Part shown: piece by piece, positions 35,440-43,760 of the stretch | Numbering within the stretch: position 1 is the stretch's first letter | Layout of the letters: each line of letters opens with the position of its first letter | Origin: Paraburkholderia sacchari | GTDB taxonomy: Bacteria > Pseudomonadota > Gammaproteobacteria > Burkholderiales > Burkholderiaceae | Direction: 5' to 3' | Assembly: GCF_000785435.2 (NCBI RefSeq) | Contig: NZ_JTDB02000004.1 | Span: 62,001 to 126,000, forward strand | Length of the DNA: 64,000 bases | The notes under the pieces: generated by a model | The model's input: only the letters and a program-made list of their open reading frames with translations | Database searches by the model: none | What the model was told of the DNA's origin: nothing | Translations under genes and position numbers: made by a program

Positions 35440-36390
35440 ATGGTCGACCATACAGACCATTATTTCGTGGGTTTGACGCAGCAGTCCAGCGCAGGCGGAC
35501 TGGCGCGCCTGCGCGGGCACGGTGTCGTGACGCTGCCGGCCTCGCGTGTCTATCCGGTGGGCGCGCGCTTCGACGAATTCGTGCAGCCGCTGCTGCGCCT
35601 GCTCAATGGCGACGACCATGTGCGGGAGATCGTGCTGCGCCCCGTGCTGGGGCGCTATGGCGTGAGCCAGGAGCTCTCGGTCGGCCTGGAGGTTAAGGCG
35701 GCGGCGGGCTTCAATGCGGCGGCGCTCGCCGCCGGCGTGTTCCGGCTCGCGCAGGCCGCCGCGCAGATCGACGCGTTCGTCGGCCGGGTGCTGTCGCCGG
35801 GCGAATGGACCGACAATGCGCGCCCCGGCCTCACGGTGCTCTTCAAGGAGCCGCGGCGCATTGCCGACACAACCGATCTCGTGCGGCAGATCATCGATTT
35901 TCCGGGCGACGGATGGCCCATCGACGGCTTCACGACCATTCCCTCCGCCGAGCGGCGCATCGGTCTCGTGCAGGGGCTGCGCTACATTTTTCTTCCCGAG
36001 ATCAGCGTGCGCTGGGACCGCGATCTGCGCCAGCGCCTGAGCGCCAACGACGAGGAGATCGACGTGATCCTGCTTGATCAGGCCACGCGCATCGGCCGCA
36101 TGTGCAAGGTGCTGCTGCAGGATGCGTCGATCGAGGCGGCGTGGCTCAGCTGGTTCGACGTGATGGTGGCCGGCATCGAGGACTACCAGGAGCTGATCGC
36201 CGTGCTGGCCGCCGAGCAGGGCGCGCGTGCCGCCGATCCGGGCTCGATGGCGCGCAAGGCGTTTTCGGCGATCCTGCGTCTGACGAGCCTCGGCGTGTTC
36301 CAGAAGCGGCTTACGCATATCGGCTTCGACGAAGCGCAGCGGGAACGCACCGCAAGCGCGCCGGCCATGGCCGCGAACCTGGCCCGATGA
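35440..36390 (+). CDS. protein of unknown function, first gene of the signalling set
   Basis: 316 residues from the ATG at 35440 (GGGGA six bases upstream; an ATG at 35434 is also possible). No signal peptide or membrane segment. Visible features are WDRDLRQRLSANDEEIDVIL and a Leu/Ala-rich helical middle part. I do not recognise the family. It is followed after 54 bp by a SpoIIE-type phosphatase, then an RsbW-like ATPase and a STAS protein, so it is probably a cytoplasmic component or output of that partner-switching system linked to type VI secretion. Confidence 0.7.
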   Translation: MVDHTDHYFVGLTQQSSAGGLARLRGHGVVTLPASRVYPVGARFDEFVQPLLRLLNGDDHVREIVLRPVLGRYGVSQELSVGLEVKAAAGFNAAALAAGVFRLAQAAAQIDAFVGRVLSPGEWTDNARPGLTVLFKEPRRIADTTDLVRQIIDFPGDGWPIDGFTTIPSAERRIGLVQGLRYIFLPEISVRWDRDLRQRLSANDEEIDVILLDQATRIGRMCKVLLQDASIEAAWLSWFDVMVAGIEDYQELIAVLAAEQGARAADPGSMARKAFSAILRLTSLGVFQKRLTHIGFDEAQRERTASAPAMAANLAR

Positions 36391-36444
36391 TGCTGCGCGA
36401 TCTTGCCCGGCATGGCGCCGGATTCCCACGGAGCGAGGCAGCGT

Positions 36445-38448
36445 ATGGCTGACCTGACGGCGGCATTGTTCGCCCGCTACAACCGTGTCATGCGCGGCAC
36501 CTTCGTCGGCGTCCTGATCGTCGCGTGCGCGCTCGTCTACATCCAGTTCCGGATGACGCTGGGCGCCGAGACGTCCAGCCTGGGCCAGCGCATGCAGGAG
36601 CAGGCCGTGTCGCTCGACGCCATCGTCAAGACCGCCTCGGACGCTGTCAACACGATGCGCATCCAGGCACAAACCTGGTTTCGCCTGCATCCACAGGGCG
36701 CCGAGCCTTCCGTGCTGTTGCGCGCGCTGCAACCGGGCGCCGCGCCCGGCAGCATCGAACTCGAGCAGTTGCCGCCGCCGTGGACCGTCGCCGACGCCGG
36801 CAACCTGACCGGGCTCGTCGGCGTGCGCACGCCCGCCATCGACCGCGAACTGGAGATGGCGCTGAGCCTGAACGGCGCATTCAAGACCATCAAGGCTAAT
36901 CTGCCCGGCTCGACCTGGGTCTATTACACGTCGGCGTACCGCTTCATCAATATCTATCCGTGGGTGTCGTCGAAAAAGTTCTTCTACGCGGATTCGCTCA
37001 AGCAGAAGGAGTTCTTCGCCGGCGTCGAGCCCGTCGCGGATCCGTCGCGGCACATCCTCTGGACGCCGGTGTATCTGGACGAAGCGGGCCAGGGCGTGAT
37101 GGTGACGGCCTCGGCGGGGGTCTATGACGACAAGGCGTTTCGCGGTTCGGTCTCGCTCGATCTCACGCTCGTGCAGCTCAACCAGTTCGTGCGCAACTGG
37201 GACGAGAGCCTCGGCACGCTCTTCATCATCAACGATCGCGGGCAGTTGCTCGCACATCCCACCCTCGTGCGTCCAGGCGCACAAACCATTCTGCAGGCCG
37301 CTGAAGCGTTTCCGCCGGCATTGCGCCGCGATCTGCCGGCCACGCTGCAGGCGGCGGACGGCGACCTCGTCGAGCTGGACGGCTATTACGTGGAGACGCT
37401 CGGCATCCAGAACGCGCCGTTCCATCTCGTGCTGCTCGTGCCACGCTGGAATCTCGTGAAGGTGGCGCTGGAAACGGGCGTGCCGAGCGTAATGCTGCTC
37501 GTCATGGGCCTGACCTTGATGCTGCTGATCGCGAGCAGCTTCACCTATCGCGACGCGATCGTGCCCGCGCAAAAACTCGTGCGCTATATCCAGGAGGAAG
37601 ACCGCGGCTCGGTAAAATCGATCCCCGATATTCCGCAGGCATGGCGGCCCTGGTTCCTCACGATCCAGAACGTATTCAACGCACACACGCAGCTCGTGTC
37701 GATTCAGCAGGAGCTGGACGTTGCGCGGCGCATGCAGCAGTCGATCGTGCCCACGCGCTTTCCCTCGCGCCCCGATCTGCAGATGTTCGCGCGCATGATT
37801 CCGGCGCGCGAGGTGGGCGGCGACTTCTACGACTATTTCTGGCTCTCCGACCAGAAGCTCGGCGTGGTGATCGCCGACGTTTCGGGCAAGGGCGTGCCCG
37901 CCGCGCTGTTCATGGCCGTGGCGCGCACGCTGCTGCGCGCGATCGCGCCAAGCGCAGCCGGTCCCGGCGCCTGCCTCGCGCTCGCCAACGACCTGCTCGC
38001 GCAGGATAACGAGGCCACGATGTTCGTGACGTTGTTCTACGGTATTCTCGATACGGGCACGGGTATGCTCGAATACGCGAATGGCGGGCATAATTCGCCT
38101 TGGCTGGTCGCGCCGGACGGCACGGTTTCTCAATTGCCGGGCACGGGCGGCATGGCGCTCGGCGTGATCGAAAGCGTGCCGTTCGTGCAAGCGAGCGCCC
38201 AGATCGCGTCGGGCTCCACGCTGCTGCTCTACACCGACGGCATTACCGAGGCGTTCAACCCCGCCGAAGAGGAGTACGGCGAAGCGCGGCTTGCCGGGCA
38301 TCTTGCGGCTTCGGCGGGACTCGGCGTGGAGGCGCTGCTCAAGCGGCTCGTCGACAGCGTCTACGAGTTCGCCGATGGCGCGCCGCAGTCCGACGACATT
38401 ACCTGCCTGGCAGTTCACTATGGGGCGGCCGGGCCGACGAAGGCATGA
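36445..38448 (+). CDS. membrane-bound SpoIIE/RsbU-type PP2C phosphatase with sensor domain
   Basis: 667 residues. A first membrane helix (about 19-35), a periplasmic double-Cache-like sensor (about 40-330) and a second helix (about 345-365, PSVMLLVMGLTLMLLIASSF) precede a cytoplasmic linker and a PP2C domain. Metal-binding motifs are seen in EVGGDFYDYFWL, VIADVSGKGVPAALFMA and QSDDITCLAVHY. Such enzymes dephosphorylate STAS-domain antagonists in response to a signal. The ATG at 36445 is preceded by GAGG. The stop overlaps the next start (ATGA), coupling it to the ATPase gene. Confidence 0.9.
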   Translation: MADLTAALFARYNRVMRGTFVGVLIVACALVYIQFRMTLGAETSSLGQRMQEQAVSLDAIVKTASDAVNTMRIQAQTWFRLHPQGAEPSVLLRALQPGAAPGSIELEQLPPPWTVADAGNLTGLVGVRTPAIDRELEMALSLNGAFKTIKANLPGSTWVYYTSAYRFINIYPWVSSKKFFYADSLKQKEFFAGVEPVADPSRHILWTPVYLDEAGQGVMVTASAGVYDDKAFRGSVSLDLTLVQLNQFVRNWDESLGTLFIINDRGQLLAHPTLVRPGAQTILQAAEAFPPALRRDLPATLQAADGDLVELDGYYVETLGIQNAPFHLVLLVPRWNLVKVALETGVPSVMLLVMGLTLMLLIASSFTYRDAIVPAQKLVRYIQEEDRGSVKSIPDIPQAWRPWFLTIQNVFNAHTQLVSIQQELDVARRMQQSIVPTRFPSRPDLQMFARMIPAREVGGDFYDYFWLSDQKLGVVIADVSGKGVPAALFMAVARTLLRAIAPSAAGPGACLALANDLLAQDNEATMFVTLFYGILDTGTGMLEYANGGHNSPWLVAPDGTVSQLPGTGGMALGVIESVPFVQASAQIASGSTLLLYTDGITEAFNPAEEEYGEARLAGHLAASAGLGVEALLKRLVDSVYEFADGAPQSDDITCLAVHYGAAGPTKA

Positions 38449-38870
38449 ACGTGAGCGACCGATTCGATACGCAGTTGACGGTGCACGCACCGGATATCGG
38501 CGGCCTTGTCGATTCACTCGACATATTTTTTGCCGCGCACGGCTTGCCGCATGCGCTGCTGCAGTCCTTTGCGATGGCGTTCGACGAGGTCGTCTCGAAC
38601 ATCGCGGCCTACGGCTCGGCGCAGCAGCCGATCCGCATTCACGTGACGGTCGCGGCCGACGAGGTATGGGCGCAGGTGATCGACGACGGCGTCGCGTTCG
38701 ATCCGCTGCAGCTCGCCGACCCCGACGTGACGAGCGGCGTCGAGGATCGCGCGATTGGCGGGCTGGGTGTCTTTCTCGTCAAGAAGATGATGGACGAGGT
38801 GGCCTATGAACGCCGCGAGCCGTACAACTGTTTAAGCTTCGCGAAGCGCATCGCGCCCGCGCGAAACTGA
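38445..38870 (+). CDS. RsbW-like ATP-binding anti-sigma/switch kinase
   Basis: 141 residues. The GHKL ATPase boxes are FDEVVSNIAAYG (N box), VIDDGVAFDP (G1) and IGGLGVFLVKKMMDEV (G2). This single-domain form acts as a switch protein kinase that phosphorylates STAS antagonists and holds a target, in Bacillus a sigma factor. It overlaps the phosphatase gene and is followed after 14 bp by a STAS gene, completing a phosphatase-kinase-antagonist set. The target here is unknown. Confidence 0.88.
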   Translation: MNVSDRFDTQLTVHAPDIGGLVDSLDIFFAAHGLPHALLQSFAMAFDEVVSNIAAYGSAQQPIRIHVTVAADEVWAQVIDDGVAFDPLQLADPDVTSGVEDRAIGGLGVFLVKKMMDEVAYERREPYNCLSFAKRIAPARN

Positions 38871-38884
38871 TCTACGAGGCAAAC

Positions 38885-39229
38885 ATGAATATCAGCGAAG
38901 TCAACGAGGGCGAAGTGCTGGCAATCGCCGTGTCGGGCCGCGTGGACAGCACGACGGCGGGGCAGCTCGACGAGGTGCTGCCCGAGCGCGTGCAGAGCGC
39001 GTCGCGCGTGCTGCTCGATCTCACCGACGTGCAGTACGTGAGTTCGGCGGGGCTGCGCGTGATGCTCAAGGCCGCGAAGATTGCGAAGGGCACCGGGCAC
39101 GATCTCGTGCTGGCGGGACTCGCGGCGCCGGTTCACGAGGTGTTCCAGGTGATCGGCTTCGACTCGCTGTTTCGCATTCTGCCCGACCGCGCGGCGGCGC
39201 TTGCCGCGCTTTCGGGCAACGGCGCCTGA
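38885..39229 (+). CDS. STAS domain anti-sigma factor antagonist
   Basis: 114 residues, one STAS domain: LDLTDVQYVSSAGLRVMLKAAK contains the Ser-Ser pair, one of which is the usual phosphorylation site. It is a likely substrate of the kinase (38445) and phosphatase (36445) encoded directly upstream. It is the last gene of this row, closed by a strong hairpin at 39257. Confidence 0.9.
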   Translation: MNISEVNEGEVLAIAVSGRVDSTTAGQLDEVLPERVQSASRVLLDLTDVQYVSSAGLRVMLKAAKIAKGTGHDLVLAGLAAPVHEVFQVIGFDSLFRILPDRAAALAALSGNGA

Positions 39230-39256
39230 GCGTCGCGCCTCGCTTGCCCATGCGTG

Positions 39257-39282
39257 ACGGGGCCGCCTTGCGGCGGGCCCGT
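39257..39282. terminator. strong hairpin between convergent STAS and hcp genes
   Basis: ACGGGGCCGCC (39257-39267) and GGCGGGCCCGT (39272-39282) pair with one mismatch around TTGC. No T-run follows, but the position between two convergent gene ends fits a bidirectional terminator. Confidence 0.5.
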
Positions 39283-39329
39283 TGCCGTTCAGCCGCAGGT
39301 TCAGGCGCGGCCCGGATTGTGTGTGCCGC

Positions 39330-39818
39330 TCAGGACTTCGGCGCGAGCCACGAGTCTTCCGCCTCGATGCCGTCCGGGTCGAACGTCCATGTGATCTTCT
39401 CGTAGGTGAACGAGATATCCTCCATGTGCCCCATCTGCTTGTTCTCCAGCGCCAGGCAGTTCGGCGTCCACGCGCGTACGTTCGTCAGAATCGCGTTCGA
39501 CAGCTTCACCGTGTAGTACTTCTCTTCCGTGCCCTTCGGCGAGATGCGGTAGTACTCCAGCGTCACGTCCTTCATCTGCTCGCCAGAGGTCAGCGCCTGG
39601 AACAGCTTGGGCGAGGACTTGTCGACTTCCTTGGTCAGCGTCATCGGCAGGTGCACCCGCTTGCCCGTGGGCAGCCCCGTCTGCGGGCTCTTCGGAATTT
39701 CAATGGTGTGGTCCACGGCCTGCACAAGGATCTTTCCCTCGTGGCCCTTGACCTTCGTCGAGCCTTCGATCTTTCCTTGATTCTGGCCTTCGAGTACGAG
39801 ATAGCACGGCATTGGCAT
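39330..39818 (-). CDS. hcp: type VI secretion tube protein Hcp, inverted copy
   Basis: 162 residues, identical in protein sequence to the Hcp at 43056-43544. At DNA level the two genes differ at two of 489 positions, both silent. Hcp forms hexameric rings that stack into the inner tube and carry effectors. CTGGAG precedes the start at about ten bases. This copy is oriented away from tssBC and stands alone, with its own promoter region between it and the STAS gene at 39982. Its function may be to raise Hcp supply, or it may simply be a recent duplicate kept uniform by gene conversion. Confidence 0.92.
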   Translation of the reverse strand: MPMPCYLVLEGQNQGKIEGSTKVKGHEGKILVQAVDHTIEIPKSPQTGLPTGKRVHLPMTLTKEVDKSSPKLFQALTSGEQMKDVTLEYYRISPKGTEEKYYTVKLSNAILTNVRAWTPNCLALENKQMGHMEDISFTYEKITWTFDPDGIEAEDSWLAPKS

Positions 39819-39981
39819 GATGATTTCTCCAGTTGGTGTTCAGGTTGCGGCGTTGTCTTCAGTCGTTGCTCAGAGTTCGTCTCTGCGCATGGGATGAATT
39901 CTGGTCGCGGGCCATTACGAGCCTGTTTCAGAAAAGCCGCACCGTGTTACGGATGAAATACCCACCGCCCCTGCGTGTCTC

Positions 39982-40329
39982 TCAGGCCACCTGGTTAAAG
40001 CGCTCGAGTGCCTGTGCGCGCGTGTCCGCGACACTCAGGATCGATAGAAAGCCGCTGATTTCGAAGGCTTCGCGAATCTGGTTCTGCACGCCGCACAGCA
40101 CGAGCAGGCCGGCGGACTGCTTGAGCCGCTTGGCCGCCACGAGCACGACGCGCAGCCCGGCGCTGGAAATGTAGTCGAGCGCGCTCAAGTCGATCAGCAA
40201 CTGATTGATTCCCCGGTCGAGCTGCCGCAGAATCTCGGCCTCGACTTGCGCGGAGTTCGTGCTGTTGAGCGCGCCTTCGAGGTTCGCTACTAGCACGTCT
40301 CCGTGCATTTCATACTGGTTTGCCAACAT
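39982..40329 (-). CDS. STAS domain protein, second antagonist
   Basis: 115 residues, a STAS domain with LLIDLSALDYISSAGLRVVLVAA containing the phosphorylatable Ser region. It resembles the STAS protein at 38885 in type but not closely in sequence. It lies between the inverted hcp copy and the tssB operon, facing away from tssB. It may be a second input to the RsbW-like kinase or control T6SS genes on either side. Confidence 0.88.
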   Translation of the reverse strand: MLANQYEMHGDVLVANLEGALNSTNSAQVEAEILRQLDRGINQLLIDLSALDYISSAGLRVVLVAAKRLKQSAGLLVLCGVQNQIREAFEISGFLSILSVADTRAQALERFNQVA

Positions 40330-40830
40330 GGTCTCTCGTGCAATGGTTTACCGCTGTTTACCGTTGCAACGGTAAGTCGTGGTGTGGACGTTATCGTTCG
40401 TGTACTCGCCACACAGGGAATTCACGCGCCCAATTTATGATTGCGTTTTGTGAAACAGGCGGTTGGGGCAACTAAAAAGCTTTCAAACGATTGACACAAA
40501 AACCGTCAATGCTCCATGGCATCCCTAGTTCTCGCAATGCGTGCCGACGTAAATCGGGCGTATGGCGCGCGTAGCGTATCACGTACGGCGCACGGACCGA
40601 AGTGGGAAAAAACCCGATAAAAATATTCTGGTTGACTCGTTTGCATACCACATCGATATGGCATGCGAATTTCCTTATGCATCGTAATCGCGTCATGCAA
40701 AGAAAAGCATTGCCAAATGCGTGAGAAATAGATTTTTGTGGCGTGCGAATTGGGTAAACGCTATTCTCCGAGGCTACAAGAAAGCTCTCTGTTTTCACCA
40801 ACAGCTACGGGTACAAGAAGGGGATCGGCC
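40330..40830. promoter_or_regulatory. promoter region between divergent STAS and tssB genes
   Basis: 500 bp without a supported gene, more AT-rich than its flanks. It must contain the promoters of the tssB operon and of the STAS gene. A TGGCGTG-N4-TTGG sequence near 40738 is only a loose match to a sigma-54 site and cannot be claimed. Confidence 0.45.
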
Positions 40831-41325
40831 ATGGCATCTGACGGGTCAGTCGCTCCGAAGGAGCGCGTCAATATCGTATATCGTCCGGCGACAGGGGATG
40901 CGAAGGCGGAGGTGGAGTTGCCGCTGAAGCTGCTGGTGCTGGGGGACTTCACGCTGCGCGACGACGATACGCCGATCGAGGAAATGAAGCCCATCAACGT
41001 CGACAAGGACAACTTCAACGACGTGCTCAAGGGGCAGAAGCTGTCGCTGGATCTGGCGGTGCCCAACCGCCTGGAAGCGAATGCCGATCCGGACGCCGCA
41101 CTCGCGGTGAACCTGAAATTCGAGTCGATCGACGACTTCTCACCCGACGCGATTGTCGAGAAGGTGCCGGAGCTGCGCCAGATGATTGCGCTGCGCGATG
41201 CGCTCAAGGCGCTCAAGGGGCCGCTGGGCAACATCCCGGATTTCCGCAAGCGGGTTCAGGATCTCATCGAGGACGAGGGCGTGCGCGCGCGTCTTCTGGG
41301 CGAGCTGGGCATCGGCGAGAAGTGA
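40831..41325 (+). CDS. tssB: type VI secretion contractile sheath small subunit TssB
   Basis: 164 residues from the ATG at 40831. Family motifs include ERVNIVYRPATGDAKAEVEL, PLKLLVLGDFTLRDDDTPIE and NLKFESIDDFSPDAIVEKVP. It forms with TssC the contractile sheath around the Hcp tube. An AGAAGGGGAT ribosome binding region precedes the start. It is the first gene of the structural operon and is followed by tssC after 61 bp. Confidence 0.97.
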   Translation: MASDGSVAPKERVNIVYRPATGDAKAEVELPLKLLVLGDFTLRDDDTPIEEMKPINVDKDNFNDVLKGQKLSLDLAVPNRLEANADPDAALAVNLKFESIDDFSPDAIVEKVPELRQMIALRDALKALKGPLGNIPDFRKRVQDLIEDEGVRARLLGELGIGEK

Positions 41326-41386
41326 TTGAGCCGGGCGGGCATCGTCCATATCGTCGATATCGTCCGTATCCATTCGGGGACAGCAC

Positions 41387-42874
41387 ATGAGTGAAGAGCA
41401 AAAGCAGCAGGAGCAGGCCTCCGCAGAGCAGGTGGCCGTGGAGGGCTCGCTGCTCGATCAGCTGATCGAGTCGGCGCGCATCAAGCCCGGCGACGAGGCG
41501 TATTCGATCACGCGCCAGGGTATCCAGGCGTTCATCTCGCAGCTGCTCGAGCCGCAGCATGCGGTGGAGCGCATCACGCAGGCGACGGTGGACAGCATGA
41601 TCGCCGATCTGGACCAGAAGCTGTGCGCGCAGGTCGATGCGATCCTGCATCACGGCGATTTCCAGAAGATCGAGTCGGCGTGGCGCTCGCTGAAATTCCT
41701 GGTCGAGCGCACCAACTTCCGCGAGAACGTCAAGATCCAGGTGCTCAGCGTGAGCAAGGGCAAGCTGCTCGACGACTTCCAGGACGCGGCGGACATCACC
41801 AATTCGGGGCTGTACAAGAACCTGTACACGGCGGAGTACGGGCAGTTCGGCGGACAGCCGTTCGGCGCGATCGTGGCGAACTACGAGTTCGGGCCGGGCA
41901 CCCAGGACGTGAAGCTGCTGCAGTACGCGGCGAGCGTGTCGGCGATGAGCCACGCGCCGTTCATCGCGGCGGCGGGTCCGCAGTTCTTCGGGGTGGACAC
42001 CTACGACCAGTTGCCGAACCTGAAGGACCTGTCGTCGATCTTCGAGGGTCCGCAGTTCGTCAAGTGGAACGCGTTCCGGGAGTCGGAGGACGCGCGCTAC
42101 GTGGGGCTGACGCTGCCGCACTTCCTGCTGCGTGTGCCGTACGGGGCGGATACGGTGCCGGCGAAGAAGTTCAACTACAAGGAAGACGTGTCGGGCGGCA
42201 ACGGGCAGTTCCTGTGGGGCAACGCGGCATTCGCGTTCGCCTCGCGGCTGACGTCGAGCTTTGCGGACTACCGGTGGTGCGCGAACGTGATCGGGCCGCA
42301 GGGCGGGGGCACGGTGGGCGACCTGCCGGTGTACACGTACGAGTCGATGGGCGAGTTGCAGAACAAGATCCCGACGGAGGTGCTGATATCGGAGCGGCGG
42401 GAGTTCGAGCTGGCGGAGCAGGGTTTCATCGCGCTGACGATGCGCAAGAACAGCGACAACGCGGCGTTCTTCTCGGCGAATTCGGCGCAGAAGCCGAAGT
42501 TCTTCGGCAACACGAAGGAAGGCAAGGAAGCGGAGCTGAACTACAAGCTGAGCACGCAACTGCCGTACATGTTCGTGGTGAGCCGTCTGGCGCATTACAT
42601 CAAGGTGATCCAGCGCGAGCACATTGGCACGTGGAAGGAGCGGGTGGATCTGGAGAGCGAGCTGAACACGTGGATCCGGCAGTACGTGGCGGACATGGAC
42701 AATCCGGCCGAAGGGGTGCGCAGTCGCCGGCCGCTGCGCCAGGCGGAGATCGTGGTGGCGGATGTGGAAGGGGATCCGGGGTGGTACCGGGTGGACCTGA
42801 AGGTGCGCCCGCACTTCAAGTACATGGGTGCGTCGTTCACGCTGTCGCTGGTGGGCAAGCTGGAGAAGAAATAA
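41387..42874 (+). CDS. tssC: type VI secretion contractile sheath large subunit TssC
   Basis: 495 residues, normal length. Family segments are ESAWRSLKFLVERTNFREN, GQPFGAIVANYEFGPG, LPHFLLRVPYGADTVPAKKF and FSANSAQKPKFFGNTKEGKE. It interlocks with TssB to build the sheath whose contraction drives the Hcp tube. It is followed by hcp after 181 bp. Confidence 0.97.
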   Translation: MSEEQKQQEQASAEQVAVEGSLLDQLIESARIKPGDEAYSITRQGIQAFISQLLEPQHAVERITQATVDSMIADLDQKLCAQVDAILHHGDFQKIESAWRSLKFLVERTNFRENVKIQVLSVSKGKLLDDFQDAADITNSGLYKNLYTAEYGQFGGQPFGAIVANYEFGPGTQDVKLLQYAASVSAMSHAPFIAAAGPQFFGVDTYDQLPNLKDLSSIFEGPQFVKWNAFRESEDARYVGLTLPHFLLRVPYGADTVPAKKFNYKEDVSGGNGQFLWGNAAFAFASRLTSSFADYRWCANVIGPQGGGTVGDLPVYTYESMGELQNKIPTEVLISERREFELAEQGFIALTMRKNSDNAAFFSANSAQKPKFFGNTKEGKEAELNYKLSTQLPYMFVVSRLAHYIKVIQREHIGTWKERVDLESELNTWIRQYVADMDNPAEGVRSRRPLRQAEIVVADVEGDPGWYRVDLKVRPHFKYMGASFTLSLVGKLEKK

Positions 42875-43055
42875 AAGAGCCTGCGAAGTTACGGTTCGAT
42901 GTTTCGTATGTAACGCAGCTGAAACGTCGCGCTAACGCAGCGCCTGCATGATGTGAATCATGCGCAGCGCACACAGGAAGCTGGGCAGAACCGCCGGGGC
43001 GCCGAGCCCTGGCGCCATTGACGACTTGCCACCAGTTAAACCGGGGAAAACTATC

Positions 43056-43544
43056 ATGCCAATGCCGTGCTATCTCGTACTCGAAGGCCAGAATCAAGGA
43101 AAGATCGAAGGCTCGACGAAGGTCAAGGGCCACGAGGGAAAGATCCTTGTGCAGGCCGTGGACCACACCATTGAAATTCCGAAGAGCCCGCAGACGGGGC
43201 TGCCCACGGGCAAGCGGGTGCACCTGCCGATGACGCTGACCAAGGAAGTCGACAAGTCCTCGCCCAAGCTGTTCCAGGCGCTGACCTCTGGCGAGCAGAT
43301 GAAGGACGTGACGCTGGAGTACTACCGCATCTCGCCGAAGGGCACGGAAGAGAAGTACTACACGGTGAAGCTGTCGAACGCGATCCTGACGAACGTACGC
43401 GCGTGGACGCCGAACTGCCTGGCGCTGGAGAACAAGCAGATGGGGCACATGGAGGATATCTCGTTCACCTACGAGAAGATCACATGGACGTTCGACCCGG
43501 ACGGCATCGAGGCGGAAGACTCATGGCTCGCGCCGAAGTCCTGA
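43056..43544 (+). CDS. hcp: type VI secretion tube protein Hcp
   Basis: 162 residues, starting MPMPCYLVLEGQNQGKIEGS. The frame upstream to 42960 is not part of the gene. It is the operon copy, directly after tssBC, and identical in protein to the inverted copy at 39330-39818. The 181-bp gap before it may hold its own promoter. The 216-bp spacer after it contains no tssE-like gene. Confidence 0.95.
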   Translation: MPMPCYLVLEGQNQGKIEGSTKVKGHEGKILVQAVDHTIEIPKSPQTGLPTGKRVHLPMTLTKEVDKSSPKLFQALTSGEQMKDVTLEYYRISPKGTEEKYYTVKLSNAILTNVRAWTPNCLALENKQMGHMEDISFTYEKITWTFDPDGIEAEDSWLAPKS

Positions 43545-43760
43545 GCGGGCTGAGCGTGATGAGCGGGCGGTGACGAGAAGTGACCGCCCCGCCGTTCGGC
43601 GCATCCGATTTCACGACAAGCCCTTCGGCCAGTTTCCGGTCGCCCCCGATATCGGCCTGAGCGTCGGCAATGCCGTTCAGCGCGAACGCGGCGCAGGTGA
43701 AATTCAACGGCTCGACGCCGAAGTTCAGCGGCCCGCTGAGCCAACTGGAATGACGACGGT

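Larger units (their letters stand above)
39330..43544. repeat. 489-bp near-perfect inverted repeat formed by the two hcp genes
   Basis: The arms are 39330-39818 and 43056-43544. They match at 487 of 489 positions by direct comparison, and similarity stops within about ten bases of the coding limits. They enclose the second STAS gene, tssB and tssC (3.2 kb). Homologous recombination between the arms could invert that segment. Confidence 0.9.

Noticed and set aside
35413..38517. 1034-residue minus-strand open frame opposite the signalling genes
   Set aside because: It has low-complexity Arg/His/Ala content and no ribosome binding site. The plus-strand genes have recognisable catalytic motifs.
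40736..40756. Sigma-54 promoter before tssB
   Set aside because: TGGCGTG-N4-TTGG lacks the conserved GC of the -12 element, and no enhancer-binding protein gene lies nearby.
43545..43760. Possible tssE gene after hcp
   Set aside because: The gap is only 216 bp and none of its frames resembles TssE or the lysozyme-like gp25 family.
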